DNA of 64,000 bases from Inia geoffrensis (Eukaryota; Chordata; Mammalia; Artiodactyla; Iniidae): contig CM070913.1 in the NCBI GenBank assembly GCA_036417435.1, forward strand, positions 16,522,680-16,586,679, written 5' to 3'. Both the position numbers and the translations under genes were made by a program. Shown in pieces: positions 49,643 through 60,360 of the stretch; the stretch's first letter is position 1, and the number at the start of each line of letters is the position of its first letter. The notes beneath the pieces were generated by a model. The model saw nothing but the letters and a program-made list of their open reading frames with translations. It was not told the DNA's origin and did not search any database.

Positions 49643-52600
49643 CACTATTATGAACAGCCAGGGTAAAAACACCTCATTGAAACAGGCTGGATGAAATCCT
49701 GTGGATGTCAGAACACAAGCAGCAGCTCGCTTTGCCTTTCCTGGCCGGGAAGAGCGTGAAGTAGGTGGTGTGGTGTGAGAACGTTGCCCGTCCGCCCTTA
49801 GGGCCTGTGCTGCCTTTGCTGTGGAGTGAGTGATGGAAAGTCCCTCCTTGGGAGCTACTGTCAGGTCTCCTGGACTGTCTGTCGCATTGAAGGACTTCCT
49901 GGTGCTTCACTTGAATGTCCACCTGAAGTCACTGCCCTCCACTGTAGCTTTCAGGGCTGCACCTGCCCTGCTGTTTCCACTGCTCGGGCCCTTGAACCTT
50001 CTGCCCTGCCCACCTTCCAACCCCACCCCACTGAGCCTGGCCCTGAAGCAGTGACATCTGGTTGCAGTCACAGAACAAAGGCTTCCCAAAGCCTGCGGGA
50101 TCTTGCGGCTTCCGGTCCCACAGGGCCTCTCACCCGGTACCCCTGGGGGCTTGCGGGGAGACTGTGGAGTGCCCCAGGGCTGACCACACGGCTGAGCCCC
50201 GCCAGCTGTGCGGCCACTTGGCACAGGCAAAGCGTCTCGACCTTCCGCGGTCTCTAGCCAGCATCCCTAACCCCCTACTTATGCCCCCAAGTGTGGGCTG
50301 TTGGCCCCAATGGACAGACAGCTTGCTGTGTTCAGACTCACCCATTGCCTCTGACAACTGACTTTTAAAAATTACTGAAGTCTACTGACTCTTTCCCTGA
50401 GACTTGTCACCAGGTTGCCTTAAACACCAGTCAGTGCAAAGAATCCTTCTCAAGATGGACCCCCCCTCAGGTACAGTGGGGCGACTAGAACTCTACATCT
50501 CACTCTGAGGGTGGATGATGTAGTTGGTCAAGGCCTTCAATGCTTTCTAGAAAATTCTTTCTAGTATTCATTTCATTTCATTCCCTTTCCCTCACAATGA
50601 GCTGTTAATGATTCCAGTTATGCAAGAATGTGATTACCTTTTCAAGATAAGAAGCGCTTTTCTGTTCTCTAATCTTTCTCAGGTAATATACTTCTGTATT
50701 TTCTTCCCTGGCTCCATCCCCAGGCCCAGACAAAGGCCTTACACATGTGTTTACATTTCGTTCTAAGACTGGTTTTAGCCTCCCCATGGGTTTAGGGACC
50801 TGATAGGAAGGAACAGTGTATTGAGTAGCTTTCACTTGCTTTTCATCTTAGTTCTTAAAAATGCTTCACCTTGGCAATGGTGCAGTTAGTGAATTGTTTA
50901 TATGGGAGTGTGTCCTGTTGTTCTCCTGAAAGACACATGACTGAAATCTCTCTAGCCTTCCAAGCTTTCTTTTTCTCTTTTCTCTTTATGGCTAGAGGGG
51001 AGGTTTCCCTCTCAGGCATTCTGACTCATTTTGTTGTGCCTTTCTCCTAAGAGCCTGAAGCATGTTTATTGGAGGGTGTGGGACACAACTGCATATTCTG
51101 TTTCATATCTCAGCAACGCCAGCAAGACTTTTTACCCACATTACCACTCATTCCAAATCCTTCTCTTTACCTGCTTTCTAGATCCCAAATAAAAATCCAA
51201 TGGATGCAATAAAAGGTTATATTTATCTGAGAGACCCATAAAAGGTAGAGTGTCATAATAAAAGGTGAAAAACATAAGCCTTGAAGACACAGAGATTTTA
51301 AAGGTATATGAAATAATAAAATAAAAATAAATTCACCATCAAATGCTAGAAACCCATATATGGTTGAAGAAGAAACAAGAGCAGGGCATGAGGCTCATAT
51401 TGTAATATTCAACTTTTTTCTCATGAGGCTCTTGTTTCACTGTGTTCGATTTTGGTTACTCAGGGATAAAAACCAGGTTTTGTTTATCTCCGTGTCTCCA
51501 GTACCCAGCACTGTGCTTAGAAAACAGTGGATGCTCAATCAAGGTTTATTAATGGGAAGAAGAAAGTGTTTCTGAGAGAAGAATGGAGAAAGCCTATTGA
51601 GAGAGAAAATCGGAGTCTAGCACATTAACTAAAAGAAACTCAGTGACTTTCTGCACCACAGAAAAGGTTATTTTATGCAGCAACAATGCCATGTTTTCCC
51701 TCCAGCTTATTGGAAATGCACCAAGGATTACCTACCAAACTGAGAGGGGAGGGGTGACAGAGTGGGCATCAGACTCATTGCAGTTTGTGAATTTCAGAAT
51801 TAAATTAATTGCCAAGTGTAAAATGGCTTTGAATTCACCAGGAATAATTTTGGGATATTTTGAAAAGTTAAGATGAGCAAAAGAGTCAGCCCAAAATAGT
51901 AGGTAATTTAATGGTCTTTAATAGGAGCTGGAGGAAAGAGAACTTTTACCATGATCACCATCATGATTACTGTCCTCAACACCATCCTTAAACAAGCAGA
52001 AAACAATGTCACTGTTAGTACACAGGCAAACATCCTCATTAGGAGATGCATTTCAGAGTTAGACGCCCTTTTCATCACTACATTCAAGAGGCAAATGAGG
52101 TAGAGAGGTAATGAGATGTAGCTTAGTGCTTGTTTTACCCTGTGATTTTAGGAGAGTCATTACTGAGAACCTCCACTGATATAAGATTCCCCAAGGGGTT
52201 ATTATGCTGTCAATACGGAAGGAGATGGAATTCAGGATTTTTATATCTTCTGAAACAGACGGTTATAATTTAAACTTCAAGAAATACCGGAAAGAGGAAA
52301 TGCAATCAAGACCCTTAAAGTCCTAGTTTCTTATTTTCCAGGCCAAAGCCTGCTGTATAGTTGTATAAATAGTTCTGAGGCTCTCTTCTATTTTTCTTCC
52401 TTCCTGAAGATAATCCACAATGTGTCTGCCTGGACACATCTAATGGTTAGGCAGATGGCATTCCAACATCCCTGTTCTAAAAGTCTGAGCTCTGGTCACA
52501 TACACTGGAGTGATCTTGAGCTGGTGAGCAGGAGCAGCATTAGGTGAAGCTTTGGAATGAAAGGAAGGGAAAAGCATAAAAGGATGCCTGGGGATGGGTA

Positions 52601-52940
52601 TTTCCTTTAAAAGGCAGAAAGAACATTTAAGGGTGAGATGAGTAAAACCCCATACCTATTAAATCTGTCATGACCCTTGTGACGCAGTGCTGCCCTGAGC
52701 CAGTCTCAACATTATCAACATATCTTAACGGCAGTGTAAATGCTAGATCAGGGTTTACAAATATTTCACAATCAGGCTCGTTAACTGCATGACTTTCCTA
52801 ACTGAAGTCAAACAGGTTTGAAAGCAAATTATAATGGTTTAAGCAGAGCTAATGAGCCTTCCCTTTAGGAACAGCCAGATGCTATTCCAGGAGACCCCAA
52901 ACCTCACTTCAGACTCATGATTTAAGGTGGGAAATGGACC
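49643..52940. other. Intergenic, no gene seen
   Basis: A GC-richer block at about 49680-50350 opens overlapping ORFs up to 143 codons on both strands with no recognised protein. An L2 3' end trace is at about 51470-51555 (CCCAGCACTGTGCTTAGAAA, TGCTCAATCAAGG). The rest is unassigned. Confidence 0.5.
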
Positions 52941-52952
52941 CAGAGCTTTAGT

Positions 52953-53270
52953 TTTTTTTAAAAAAAAAGCATTTTATTTTATTTTTAAAATTTTATTTAT
53001 TTAGTTTTGGCTGTGTTGGGTCTTCGTTTCTGTGCCAGGGCCTTCTCTCGTTGCGTTGAGCGGGGGCCACTCTTCATCGCGGTGCGTGGGCCTCTCACTT
53101 GCGTGGCCTCTCTTGTTGCGGAGCACAGGCTCCAGACGCGCAGGCTCAGTAGTTGTGGCTCACGGGCCTAGTTGCTCCGCGGCACGTGGGATCTTCCCAG
53201 ACCAGGGTTCGAACCTGTGTCCCCTGCATTAGCAGGCAGATTCTCAACCACTGGGCCACCAGGGAAGCCC
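52953..53270 (-). mobile_element. CHR SINE, intermediate-length form, with TSD
   Basis: The head at the right reads GGCCACCAGGGAAGCCC in reverse complement. The left side has the A-rich tail (T/A runs) and GGCTGTGTTGGGTCTTCGTT. GAGCTTTAGT at 52943-52952 and 53271-53280 is a perfect 10-bp target-site duplication. Internal deletion like 27911-28183. Confidence 0.92.
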
Positions 53271-53424
53271 GAGCTTTAGTATTTTAATTTACGGCTCTAC
53301 TGTCTGTTAAAACACACCCTTCCTATAACCACTTTTTATTCATATCCTCCCAGAGACAGTACAAAACAAGCTATAGCCTGATCACTTAGAGGTTAGTGAA
53401 TCCCTCAGCACTTCAGGTTTGGTC

Positions 53425-54075
53425 CTGAGTGTAAGTTTTTTAAGTGTACACTTCAATGATTTTAGTACATTCACAGATTTGTGCAACCAAACTCTTTTTA
53501 TGGCTGAATAATATTCCATTGCATGGCTATACCACATTTTGTTTATCCATTCACTCACTGGCAGACATTTGGGTGTTTCTGCCTATTGTAAATACTGCTG
53601 CTATGAACACTCATGTACAAATAGTTGTTTTCAGTTCTTTTGAGTATATACCTAAGAGTGGAATTACTGGATCATATGGTAATTCTATGTTTACATTTTA
53701 GAGGAACTGCCAAACTGTTTTTCACAGTGGCTGTACCATCTTACACTTCTACCAGCAATGTACAGGGGTCCCAATTTCTCCTTATCCTAACCAACACTTG
53801 TTATTTTCTGGTTCTGTTTTTGTTTTGCTTTATTTATCATGGCCATCCTAGTTTGGTAAGAAGTGGTATCTCACTGTGGTTTTGATTTGCATTTCTATAA
53901 TGACTAATGACGTTGAGCGTATTTTAAGGTGCTTGTTGTCTACATATCTTCTTTGGAGACATGTCTATTCAAGTCTTTGGCCATTTTTAGATTGGGTTGT
54001 TTGTCTTTTAGTTGTTAGAGTTCTTTAAATATTCTATAGTTGTTAGAGTTCTTTAAATATTCTAAACACTTATGG
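53425..54075 (-). mobile_element. L1 ORF2/3' fragment, antisense, with an internal tandem duplication
   Basis: CTTTTTATGGCTGAATAATA, TTCCATTGCATGGCTATACC, GTATATACCTAAGAGTGGAA and GGTTTTGATTTGCATTTCTA are reverse-complement L1 ORF2 end. It parallels 39881-41718 but is shorter. A 28-bp unit is duplicated at 54010-54064. Confidence 0.88.
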
Positions 54076-54176
54076 AATACACTACAAATATTTTCTCCCA
54101 TTAGCACAGATCACTATTATCTGGGATGAAAAGGAGACACTGCTAAAGATCTTACAGACTTGAAAAAGATACTATA

Positions 54177-54360
54177 GGGACTTCCCTGGTGGTCCAGTGG
54201 CTAGGACTCCACGCTCCCAATGCAGGGGCCCGGGGTTCGGTTCCTGGTCCGGGAGCTGGATCCCACATGCCGCAGCTGAAGGATCCCGCATGCTGCAGTG
54301 AGGATCCCGCGAGTCGCAACTGAGACCCAGCACAGCCAAATAAATAAATATTAAAAAAAG
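54177..54360 (+). mobile_element. tRNA-derived SINE (CHR/Bov-tA-like variant) with TSD
   Basis: GGGACTTCCCTGGTGGTCCA is the head, GGGGTTCGGTTCCTGGTCCG the B-box region and CAGCCAAATAAATAAATATT the tail. AGATACTATA (54167-54176) and AGATATTATA (54361-54370) form a 10-bp duplication with one mismatch. The middle holds repeated GGATCCCGC units. Confidence 0.88.
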
Positions 54361-54384
54361 AGATATTATAATTCTAAGATAATA

Positions 54385-54897
54385 TGTGTGCACTAAAAGA
54401 CATGTTCCAGAATGGTCATAGTAGCATTTTTCATAATGGCCATAAGTTGGAAACAATCCTAAATATCCATTAACAGTAAGAGGGATAGTTATATACTCAT
54501 GCAACAGAACATTGTGATGTCAATGACAATGAACTATTGCACCCAAAGTAACACTGACATATCTCACAAGCATAATATTGAGCCAAAGAAGCCAGATCCT
54601 AAAAAGTATTTATGGTACCATCTCAGTTAATTTACGTGTAAATGTAATACAGGGTTCAAAAACAAACAGGCAAAACTAATCCATTACGTAGCAGCTAGGA
54701 TAGTAATTATTTTTTGAGGAGTCATTACTGGGTGGAGGATAGGAAACGAACTGGGAGATTTGGGGGTACTAAGAATGCCCTATTTCCTGTCCTGGGTAGC
54801 GGTTCCACTAATGTGTTTACTTTGTGAAAACTCGTCAAGTTGTGCATTTATGACCTGTTCACTTTTCCATATGTTATGCTACCATAAAAAAAAAATA
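54385..54897 (+). mobile_element. Old L1 3' end
   Basis: ATTTTTCATAATGGCCATAA, GTTGGAAACAATCCTAAATA, GAAGCCAGATCCTAAAAAGT and the end TGTTATGCTACCATAAAAAA fit the L1M ORF2 end and 3' UTR. It is eroded. Confidence 0.7.
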
Positions 54898-55372
54898 TTC
54901 AAACAGACAAATCTTCACTTTAGCCCTCTGTACATGGGCTCCCGGGACCTGAGTTCTGGGCAAATTAGCTGTTACCTAACTTGAATCTCTCTTCATCTGT
55001 TTCCACTTTATTTTCCTTTTGCCCTGAGCAGCTGACAGACAGACAGCCCAGCTCTCACTTCAGAATGTGTGGAAGCTTCTAGTCCCCAGTATGTCTCCGT
55101 CTCTTTCTGTCTCCGTCTCTTCGGAAGCTCTCAGTCTGCTTCTATCTCATCCTTTGCCCTCTCTACTTCCTGCTCTTCTGCTCGTGCCCGGCTTTCCCCT
55201 GCCTTTTTCTCTCCATCCTGCTCCCCTTTCTTTCTCTTCTCTCCCCATTTCTTTTCTCTTCTTCACTGTGTTCATAAATGACGTATGTGCAGGGGCAGGG
55301 GAGGAAGTCTGCTGCTTTCACTGCAGAAAAAGTTACTCTCTATCCTCTTCTGTTTAAAAGCTGTTAAATTGA
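54898..55372. other. Unassigned; pyrimidine-rich stretch
   Basis: At 55080-55270 the plus strand is strongly TC-rich. This creates a 96-codon Ser/Leu/Pro-rich ORF (55067-55357) that I regard as composition-driven. Confidence 0.5.
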
Positions 55373-55735
55373 GACTTCCCTGGTGGTGCAGTGGTTAAGA
55401 ATCTGCCTGTCAATGCAGGGGACAGGGGTTCAAGCCCTGGTCCGGCAAGATCCCACACGCCGCAGAGCAACTAAACCCGTGCGCCACAACTACTGAGCCT
55501 GTGCTCTAGAGCCCACGAGCCACAATTATTGAGCCTGTGTGCCACAACTACCGAAGCCCGTGTGACTAGAGCCTGTGCTCCGCAACAAGAGAAGCCACCG
55601 CAATGAGAAGCTCGCGCACCGCAATGAAGAGTAGCCCCTGCTCGCCGCAACTAGAAAAGCCCACCAGCACCAACGAAGACCCAACACGGCCAAAAATAAA
55701 TAAATAAAATAAATTAATTTTTTTAAAAAAGCCAA
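55373..55735 (+). mobile_element. CHR SINE, long form
   Basis: GAGACTTCCCTGGTGGTGCA is the head; the body has three GAGCC...ACAACTA units and CGCAATGAAGAGTAGCCCCT, and ends CGGCCAAAAATAAATAAATA. A clear target-site duplication was not found; the 3' boundary is blurred by A/T-rich sequence. Confidence 0.88.
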
Positions 55736-55974
55736 ATTAAAAAAAAAAAAAGCAGGTAAGTTGAAAGTACTCATTCCCTAAGAAGCACTCTGGCATTTAG
55801 GCTGTTCCATTTTAACTTTCCAAGTTGAATGCTGCTAAAATACAAATTGTAAGAAAATGCCCTGCATATTAACAATGATTGCCTCTAGGTGGCAAGATTA
55901 TAGGTGTTTTTTATTTTCCATATATATATTTCATGTAAATATATTTCTGATTTTTAAAAATTTCTACATTCTTT

Positions 55975-56188
55975 TTTTTTTTTTTTTTTTTTTTTTCAGT
56001 ACGTGGGCCTCTCACTGTTGTGGCCTCTCCCATTGCGGAGCACAGGCTCCGGACGCACAGGCTCAGCGGCCACGGCTCACGGGCCCAGCAGCTCTGCGGC
56101 ATGTGGGATCTTCCCAGACCGGGGCACGAACCCGTATACCCTGCATCGCCAGGCGGACTCTCAACCACTGTGCCACCAGGGAAGACCC
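55975..56188 (-). mobile_element. CHR SINE, short (deletion) form, with 19-bp TSD
   Basis: A T-run at the left is the reverse-complement A-tail; the head GCCACCAGGGAAGACCC is at the right. AAAAATTTCTACATTCTTT at 55956-55974 and 56189-56207 is a perfect 19-bp target-site duplication. It is the third 200-bp deletion copy of the window. Confidence 0.94.
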
Positions 56189-56207
56189 AAAAATTTCTAC
56201 ATTCTTT

Positions 56208-56639
56208 ATAAATATTTTCATTAAGATGTAACAAATTGCCATGTTTGTTATTAATTCTTTTAGGCTTTACATTTTTTTAATTTTGGAAATTAAATCTTTT
56301 AGAAAAAATAAAATTTTTAGCCAGTTCTAGTGTTCCTCTTTGGTGCTATGGAACATTCTAGACAGAGAAAACAGCTTGCACCAAATCATGAAGATGGGGA
56401 AATAGGAGATATGTACAGGGAAAAGCAAATGACTTTGAAGAAAAGCAAGACTAAGGAGGTGTGTCAGGTGACCTATGAGTCTGGACTTAATTTCACATCC
56501 ATGGGGTGCTGGTGTCTTAGCAGCACCATGACAAGATGAGGATACTTAAGAGAGTACTCTGCAGCGATGCATCGAAAGGACTGAAAGGGAGATTTCCTGG
56601 TGGTCTGGGGTGTGGGTCCTGAGTTCAGGATCCACTGGA
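56208..56639. other. Unassigned
   Basis: No gene is recognised. ACATTCTAGACAGAGAAAAC resembles a very old L2 or MER segment, but I cannot support a name. Confidence 0.4.
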
Positions 56640-57125
56640 ATAAGGCTGATCTCATGATTCTACTGCTTAAAACTCTTTCGTGGCTTCCCACTGCCCACAG
56701 GATCAAGTCCAGATGCTTCAGGTGGTGTAAAAGCCCTGCACGTTTTGGCTCCTACTTGCTCCTCTCACTGGCTGTCTGGTATCTCTGCACTCTGGCCATG
56801 TGAGCTGTCCCACATTTCCGCTTTCACATCTGCTGTTCCCCCTGCTCTCAGCACGTGGCCCAGGCCACCCCTGGTCATCATTCAGATCGCAGCTTCATTG
56901 ACCCTCCCACGGAAACCGTCTGTGAACCTCCGATGGGTTTAGGCCCTCCTGTTATACGCTCCCAGAGCACCCTACAGCTCTCCTGTGTGCACTTGTCATT
57001 ATTCACATATTTGTAATGGTTTCCTGACGGCCTGTAACCCTAGGAAGGCAGGAACATGGGGGCTTAACGTGTTCTAGGTGCAAATGCATAGCCATAGGCT
57101 CTCAGTAAATGTTGACCAGTGAACA
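56640..57125 (+). repeat. L2 LINE, ORF end and 3' UTR
   Basis: CGTGGCTTCCCACTGCCCAC, AGGATCAAGTCCAGATGCTT, AAAGCCCTGCACGTTTTGGC, TCTGCTGTTCCCCCTGCTCT and the terminal GCTCTCAGTAAATGTTGACC follow the L2 consensus over nearly 500 bases. It is the longest L2 piece here. The overlapping short ORFs are decayed L2 coding sequence or chance. Confidence 0.85.
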
Positions 57126-57244
57126 TGGAGAACAGTGATGAGAGTCTTCCGTTAGGATGATGGCAATGGAAATGTCAAGGGCAGGAGGGGAAATACGAAT
57201 TTATAAGTCCATGCTTGCCCCTCTCCAGACTGAACTCTCTAGAA

Positions 57245-57446
57245 TAGGGGGTCGGCAAACTGTGGACGGGACCAAATCAGGGGTGCTGCCTGTTTCGGTA
57301 AACGCAGTTTTGTGGGAACAGAGCCACGCTCGTTCATTTAGGTGTTGTGTACATCTGCTCTCCCGCTAACCAGAGGTGGGTAGTTGCCTATACGGCTTAA
57401 AATATTTATTATCTGGCCCTATGCCAAAAAAGCTTGCCAACCCCTG
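57245..57446. mobile_element. Non-autonomous hAT transposon (202 bp) with perfect 8-bp TSD
   Basis: CTCTAGAA lies at 57237-57244 and 57447-57454, a perfect 8-bp target-site duplication. The ends TAGGGGGTCGGCAAACTG and GCTTGCCAACCCCTG are inverted repeats. Internal blocks GTTTTGTGGGAACAGAGCCA and TTATTATCTGGCCCTATGCC identify a common mammalian hAT-Charlie family. No transposase is encoded. Confidence 0.9.
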
Positions 57447-57454
57447 CTCTAGAA

Positions 57455-58439
57455 GAAAGGTTGCATACAGGTTCACTATAATAACAACAGTGGTTATCTT
57501 TAATCCTGTGCCAGGATTACAGATGAGCTTTATATTCTTCTTAATTTTCTGCATTATTCATATTTTCTACAAAGAACATATATTATTTTTATAATCAGTA
57601 AAACAATAAAAGTTATTAAAAACCAGATTGAGTACCCCACTAATTATTTTTAATTTTTAATTCCTACATGTTTTATACATCTTTCAGGGAAAAACTTTGT
57701 TAATCAGAGCAATTTTCCTTGCTGGCTTTGGAGAACATAGGAAGATAGCCCTAAGAGCTAGAGGAAATCTCTGTTACCCTCATTTCCTGCAGCAGTGGGA
57801 CAATGTCTTTCTGCTATTTTGAGCCTAGCTTTTGATTCTGAGTTCAGAGAATCAAGCCGAACATCTCTGTGGAACTTGGATTCCAGTAAATGTATACCTG
57901 TCACATACTGTACATGTCCGTGGTCAGTATCTCGATGAGAAAACTGGTTACTCTCCAGCAACATTCTGATTGGAACTTATTTTGTATATTTTAGTAACAA
58001 TTATTAAGTAAAACTGCAAAACATAGACACAACTCTTAAGAGGGATTGCAGATATTTTTAAAGTGTTAGCAAATGACTTTAATTAAAACAGAAAATGAAT
58101 AACCCAGATCTTTAAACATCTGGTGGGAAAAAAAGGTCCAATTTCCCATTTATATACGTACCGTTCTCCTATCCTTTCCTTACAAGAAGTCTCAAAATGA
58201 TTGACATAAGTGATTATTATGGAAATTTTCTGCTTATAATTTTCCATTAGATGTAAGCTCTGAGAACAGGAACATTATTGTCTGTATTGTTCACAACTGT
58301 GTTCTGGTGTGTAGAACCATAAGAAGCACATAGAAAGTGCTCAATAATAAACATTTCTTGAAGAAATAACTATAAAAGAAGTAGATAAGAAAAAAATGGG
58401 TTCCCAAGGAAAGTGGTCTTTTGCAAAAGTTTTGTTTAT
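57455..58439. other. Intergenic; L2 trace at the end
   Basis: AT-rich, no gene recognised. An L2 3' end trace is at about 58245-58365 (GATGTAAGCTCTGAGAACAG, AAAGTGCTCAATAATAAACA). Confidence 0.5.
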
Positions 58440-58505
58440 TATAAGAATGATGCACCCACAACATTGTAAAGCAACTATACTCCAATAAATAAATAAGATA
58501 ATCTC
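58440..58505 (+). repeat. L1 3' terminal scrap
   Basis: CAACATTGTAAAGCAACTAT then ACTCCAATAAATAAATAAG is the end of the same L1 3' UTR type seen at 14149-14475. Fewer than 70 bases remain. Confidence 0.7.
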
Positions 58506-58545
58506 CAAAAAAAAGAATGACACACACTTTAAAAACACCTAGAAA

Positions 58546-58893
58546 GGGACTTCCCTGGTGGCACAGTGGTTAAGAATCCTCCTGCCAACGCAGGTGACAT
58601 GGGTTCCATCCCTGGTCCGGGAAGATCCCACATGCCGCAGAGCAACTAAGCCCGTGCGCCACAACTACTGAGCCTGTGCTCTAGAGCCCACGAGCCACAA
58701 CTACTGAGCCCCCGTGCCACAACTACTGAAGCCCGTGCGCCTACCCCGTGCTCCGCAACAAGATAAGCCATCGCAATGAGAAGCCCGCGCACCGCAGTGA
58801 AGAGTAGTCCCTGCTCACCACAACTAGAGAAAGCCCAACACAGCCAAAAATAAGTAAAAAATAAACTAAATTTATAAAAAACAAACAAAAAAG
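58546..58893 (+). mobile_element. CHR SINE, long form, with TSD
   Basis: GGGACTTCCCTGGTGGCACA is the head, and the full body ends CAACACAGCCAAAAATAAGT and an A-rich tail. ACACCTAGAAA (58535-58545) and ACACTTAGAAA (58894-58904) form an 11-bp duplication with one mismatch. Confidence 0.92.
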
Positions 58894-58934
58894 ACACTTA
58901 GAAAATTAAGAAAAGTAGAAAAAAGGACAAAAAT

Positions 58935-59225
58935 CAACTCTGTTCTCTCAGATTTAAAGCTATCGTTATTTTGTTGCATTGCTTTTATTTCTTTTCCATA
59001 TGTATAAATTTTAATGTAATGTTAACCATGTTTTTATGTATCTGTATCTATATTGTCTTCCCTTTAAAATTAATCTTACACTATAAGAATTCTCCATGTA
59101 ATTTCAAGGTCTTTATAAACATTCATTTTAATGATTATATAATGAATTGAGTGGAATTGCATCCTTAATAATTTCCAGTTTCTTTTATTTTGCAACTATA
59201 AACAATGATGCAATACCTTTGTACA
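58935..59225 (-). repeat. Old L1 3' fragment, antisense (probable)
   Basis: TTATATAATGAATTGAGTGG, AATTGCATCCTTAATAATTT and CTATAAACAATGATGCAATA look like the reverse complement of an L1M 3' region. It is strongly diverged. Confidence 0.5.
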
Positions 59226-59859
59226 TTTAGCCATCTTTCATAGAAAGCACACGACAAGTGGTATATCAGCCCAGAGAGTCTTGGTTATGCTCAGTAACAA
59301 AAACCCCCCAGATCTCTGTGCTTACAACAACAGTGGTCTATTTCTTGCTCACACTGTATGTCCACTGCAAAAACTAGAAAATTTCTAAATTATAAAAATT
59401 CATTTCCCTTCAATTCAACAAATATTTGTTGAGTGCCTGTTTTCATAAGGCCCACTGCTGGCTCTGAACATAGTTGAAAAGATTTTCTGATGAGTCACAG
59501 GTAAATGAAAGCTGGGAACTCTATTTTCATAACATGCTGTACAACAGCAGAAGACAAAAATCAATGAAGGCAAAAGATCATTTTGCTAGTCTAGTCATTT
59601 GTATGCCATGTCTGTATTGTTTTAGATGTGAGTCTCTTTTTCTGTCTGCCTCCTAAAAACCCTCCTTTGTGTGTAAAGGTCAGCCTGGTATGTCCTTATG
59701 CCAGTGATATAGCTTGAGCAGACTGGCGTTGGCCAGCCACTAGGATCACCAGCCTTGGGTTTTGCAACACCCTCATGCCCCCATGACTTCAAAAGCTGTT
59801 GTGAAATTTTCCAAACAAAACACATTTTAATTTACCAAAAATAATAAAATAATATTTAA
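59226..59859. other. Intergenic, mostly unassigned
   Basis: An L2-type antisense trace is at 59400-59480 (CAACAAATATTTGTTGAGTG). Nothing else is recognised. Confidence 0.45.
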
Positions 59860-60360
59860 AAGACACTTTAGACCAATAATCCTAATTGTAGAAATTTTCC
59901 TAAGGAAATATTGCACCAAAGGAAAAAATGATACACACGTGAAGATCTTTATTGCAGATATTTATAACAGCAAATAATAGTAGGTAAATTATGGCATATT
60001 TACTAGATTGAATATCATGAATCAGTAAACATTCATATGCATGAAATTTATATAGATGCTTATGATTTAAGGTAAAAATGGGAAATTTGTGATTTATGCT
60101 TACGATTTAAGGTAAAAATGGGAAATTTGTGATTTATGCTTACGATTTAAGGTAAAAATGGGAGAAAGACAATAAAATTCCATCTATGTTGTGCAGTTAT
60201 GTATAAAATAGAAATACATTAAAAAAAGACTAGTAGGAAATATGGCAAATGAAACGGTTGGTTTGTTAGGTCATGGGAATATTGTATTATTTTTAAAGAT
60301 TTAATATTTCCGTTACAGTTATTTTTAATATTTGACACAATAAAGCATTTTTAACAAATA
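59860..60360 (+). repeat. Old L1 3' end with an internal 40-bp tandem repeat
   Basis: CTAATTGTAGAAATTTTCCT, GGAAATATTGCACCAAAGGA, TCTTTATTGCAGATATTTAT and AAATTATGGCATATTTACTA fit the L1M ORF2 end. The tandem repeat at 60058-60165 lies inside it. Confidence 0.6.
60058..60165. repeat. 40-bp tandem repeat, 2.7 copies
   Basis: Units begin at 60058, 60098 and 60138 with GCTTATGATTTAAGG, GCTTACGATTTAAGG and GCTTACGATTTAAGG. The spacing is exactly 40 bases; the first unit differs from the others by one base at this point. Confidence 0.95.

Noticed and set aside
55067..55357. 96-codon Ser/Leu/Pro-rich ORF
   Set aside because: It comes from a pyrimidine-rich low-complexity stretch, with frames open in two registers.
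60058..60165. Regularly spaced 40-bp repeats as a CRISPR-like array
   Set aside because: The units are head to tail without spacers and the genome is mammalian, so it is an ordinary tandem repeat.
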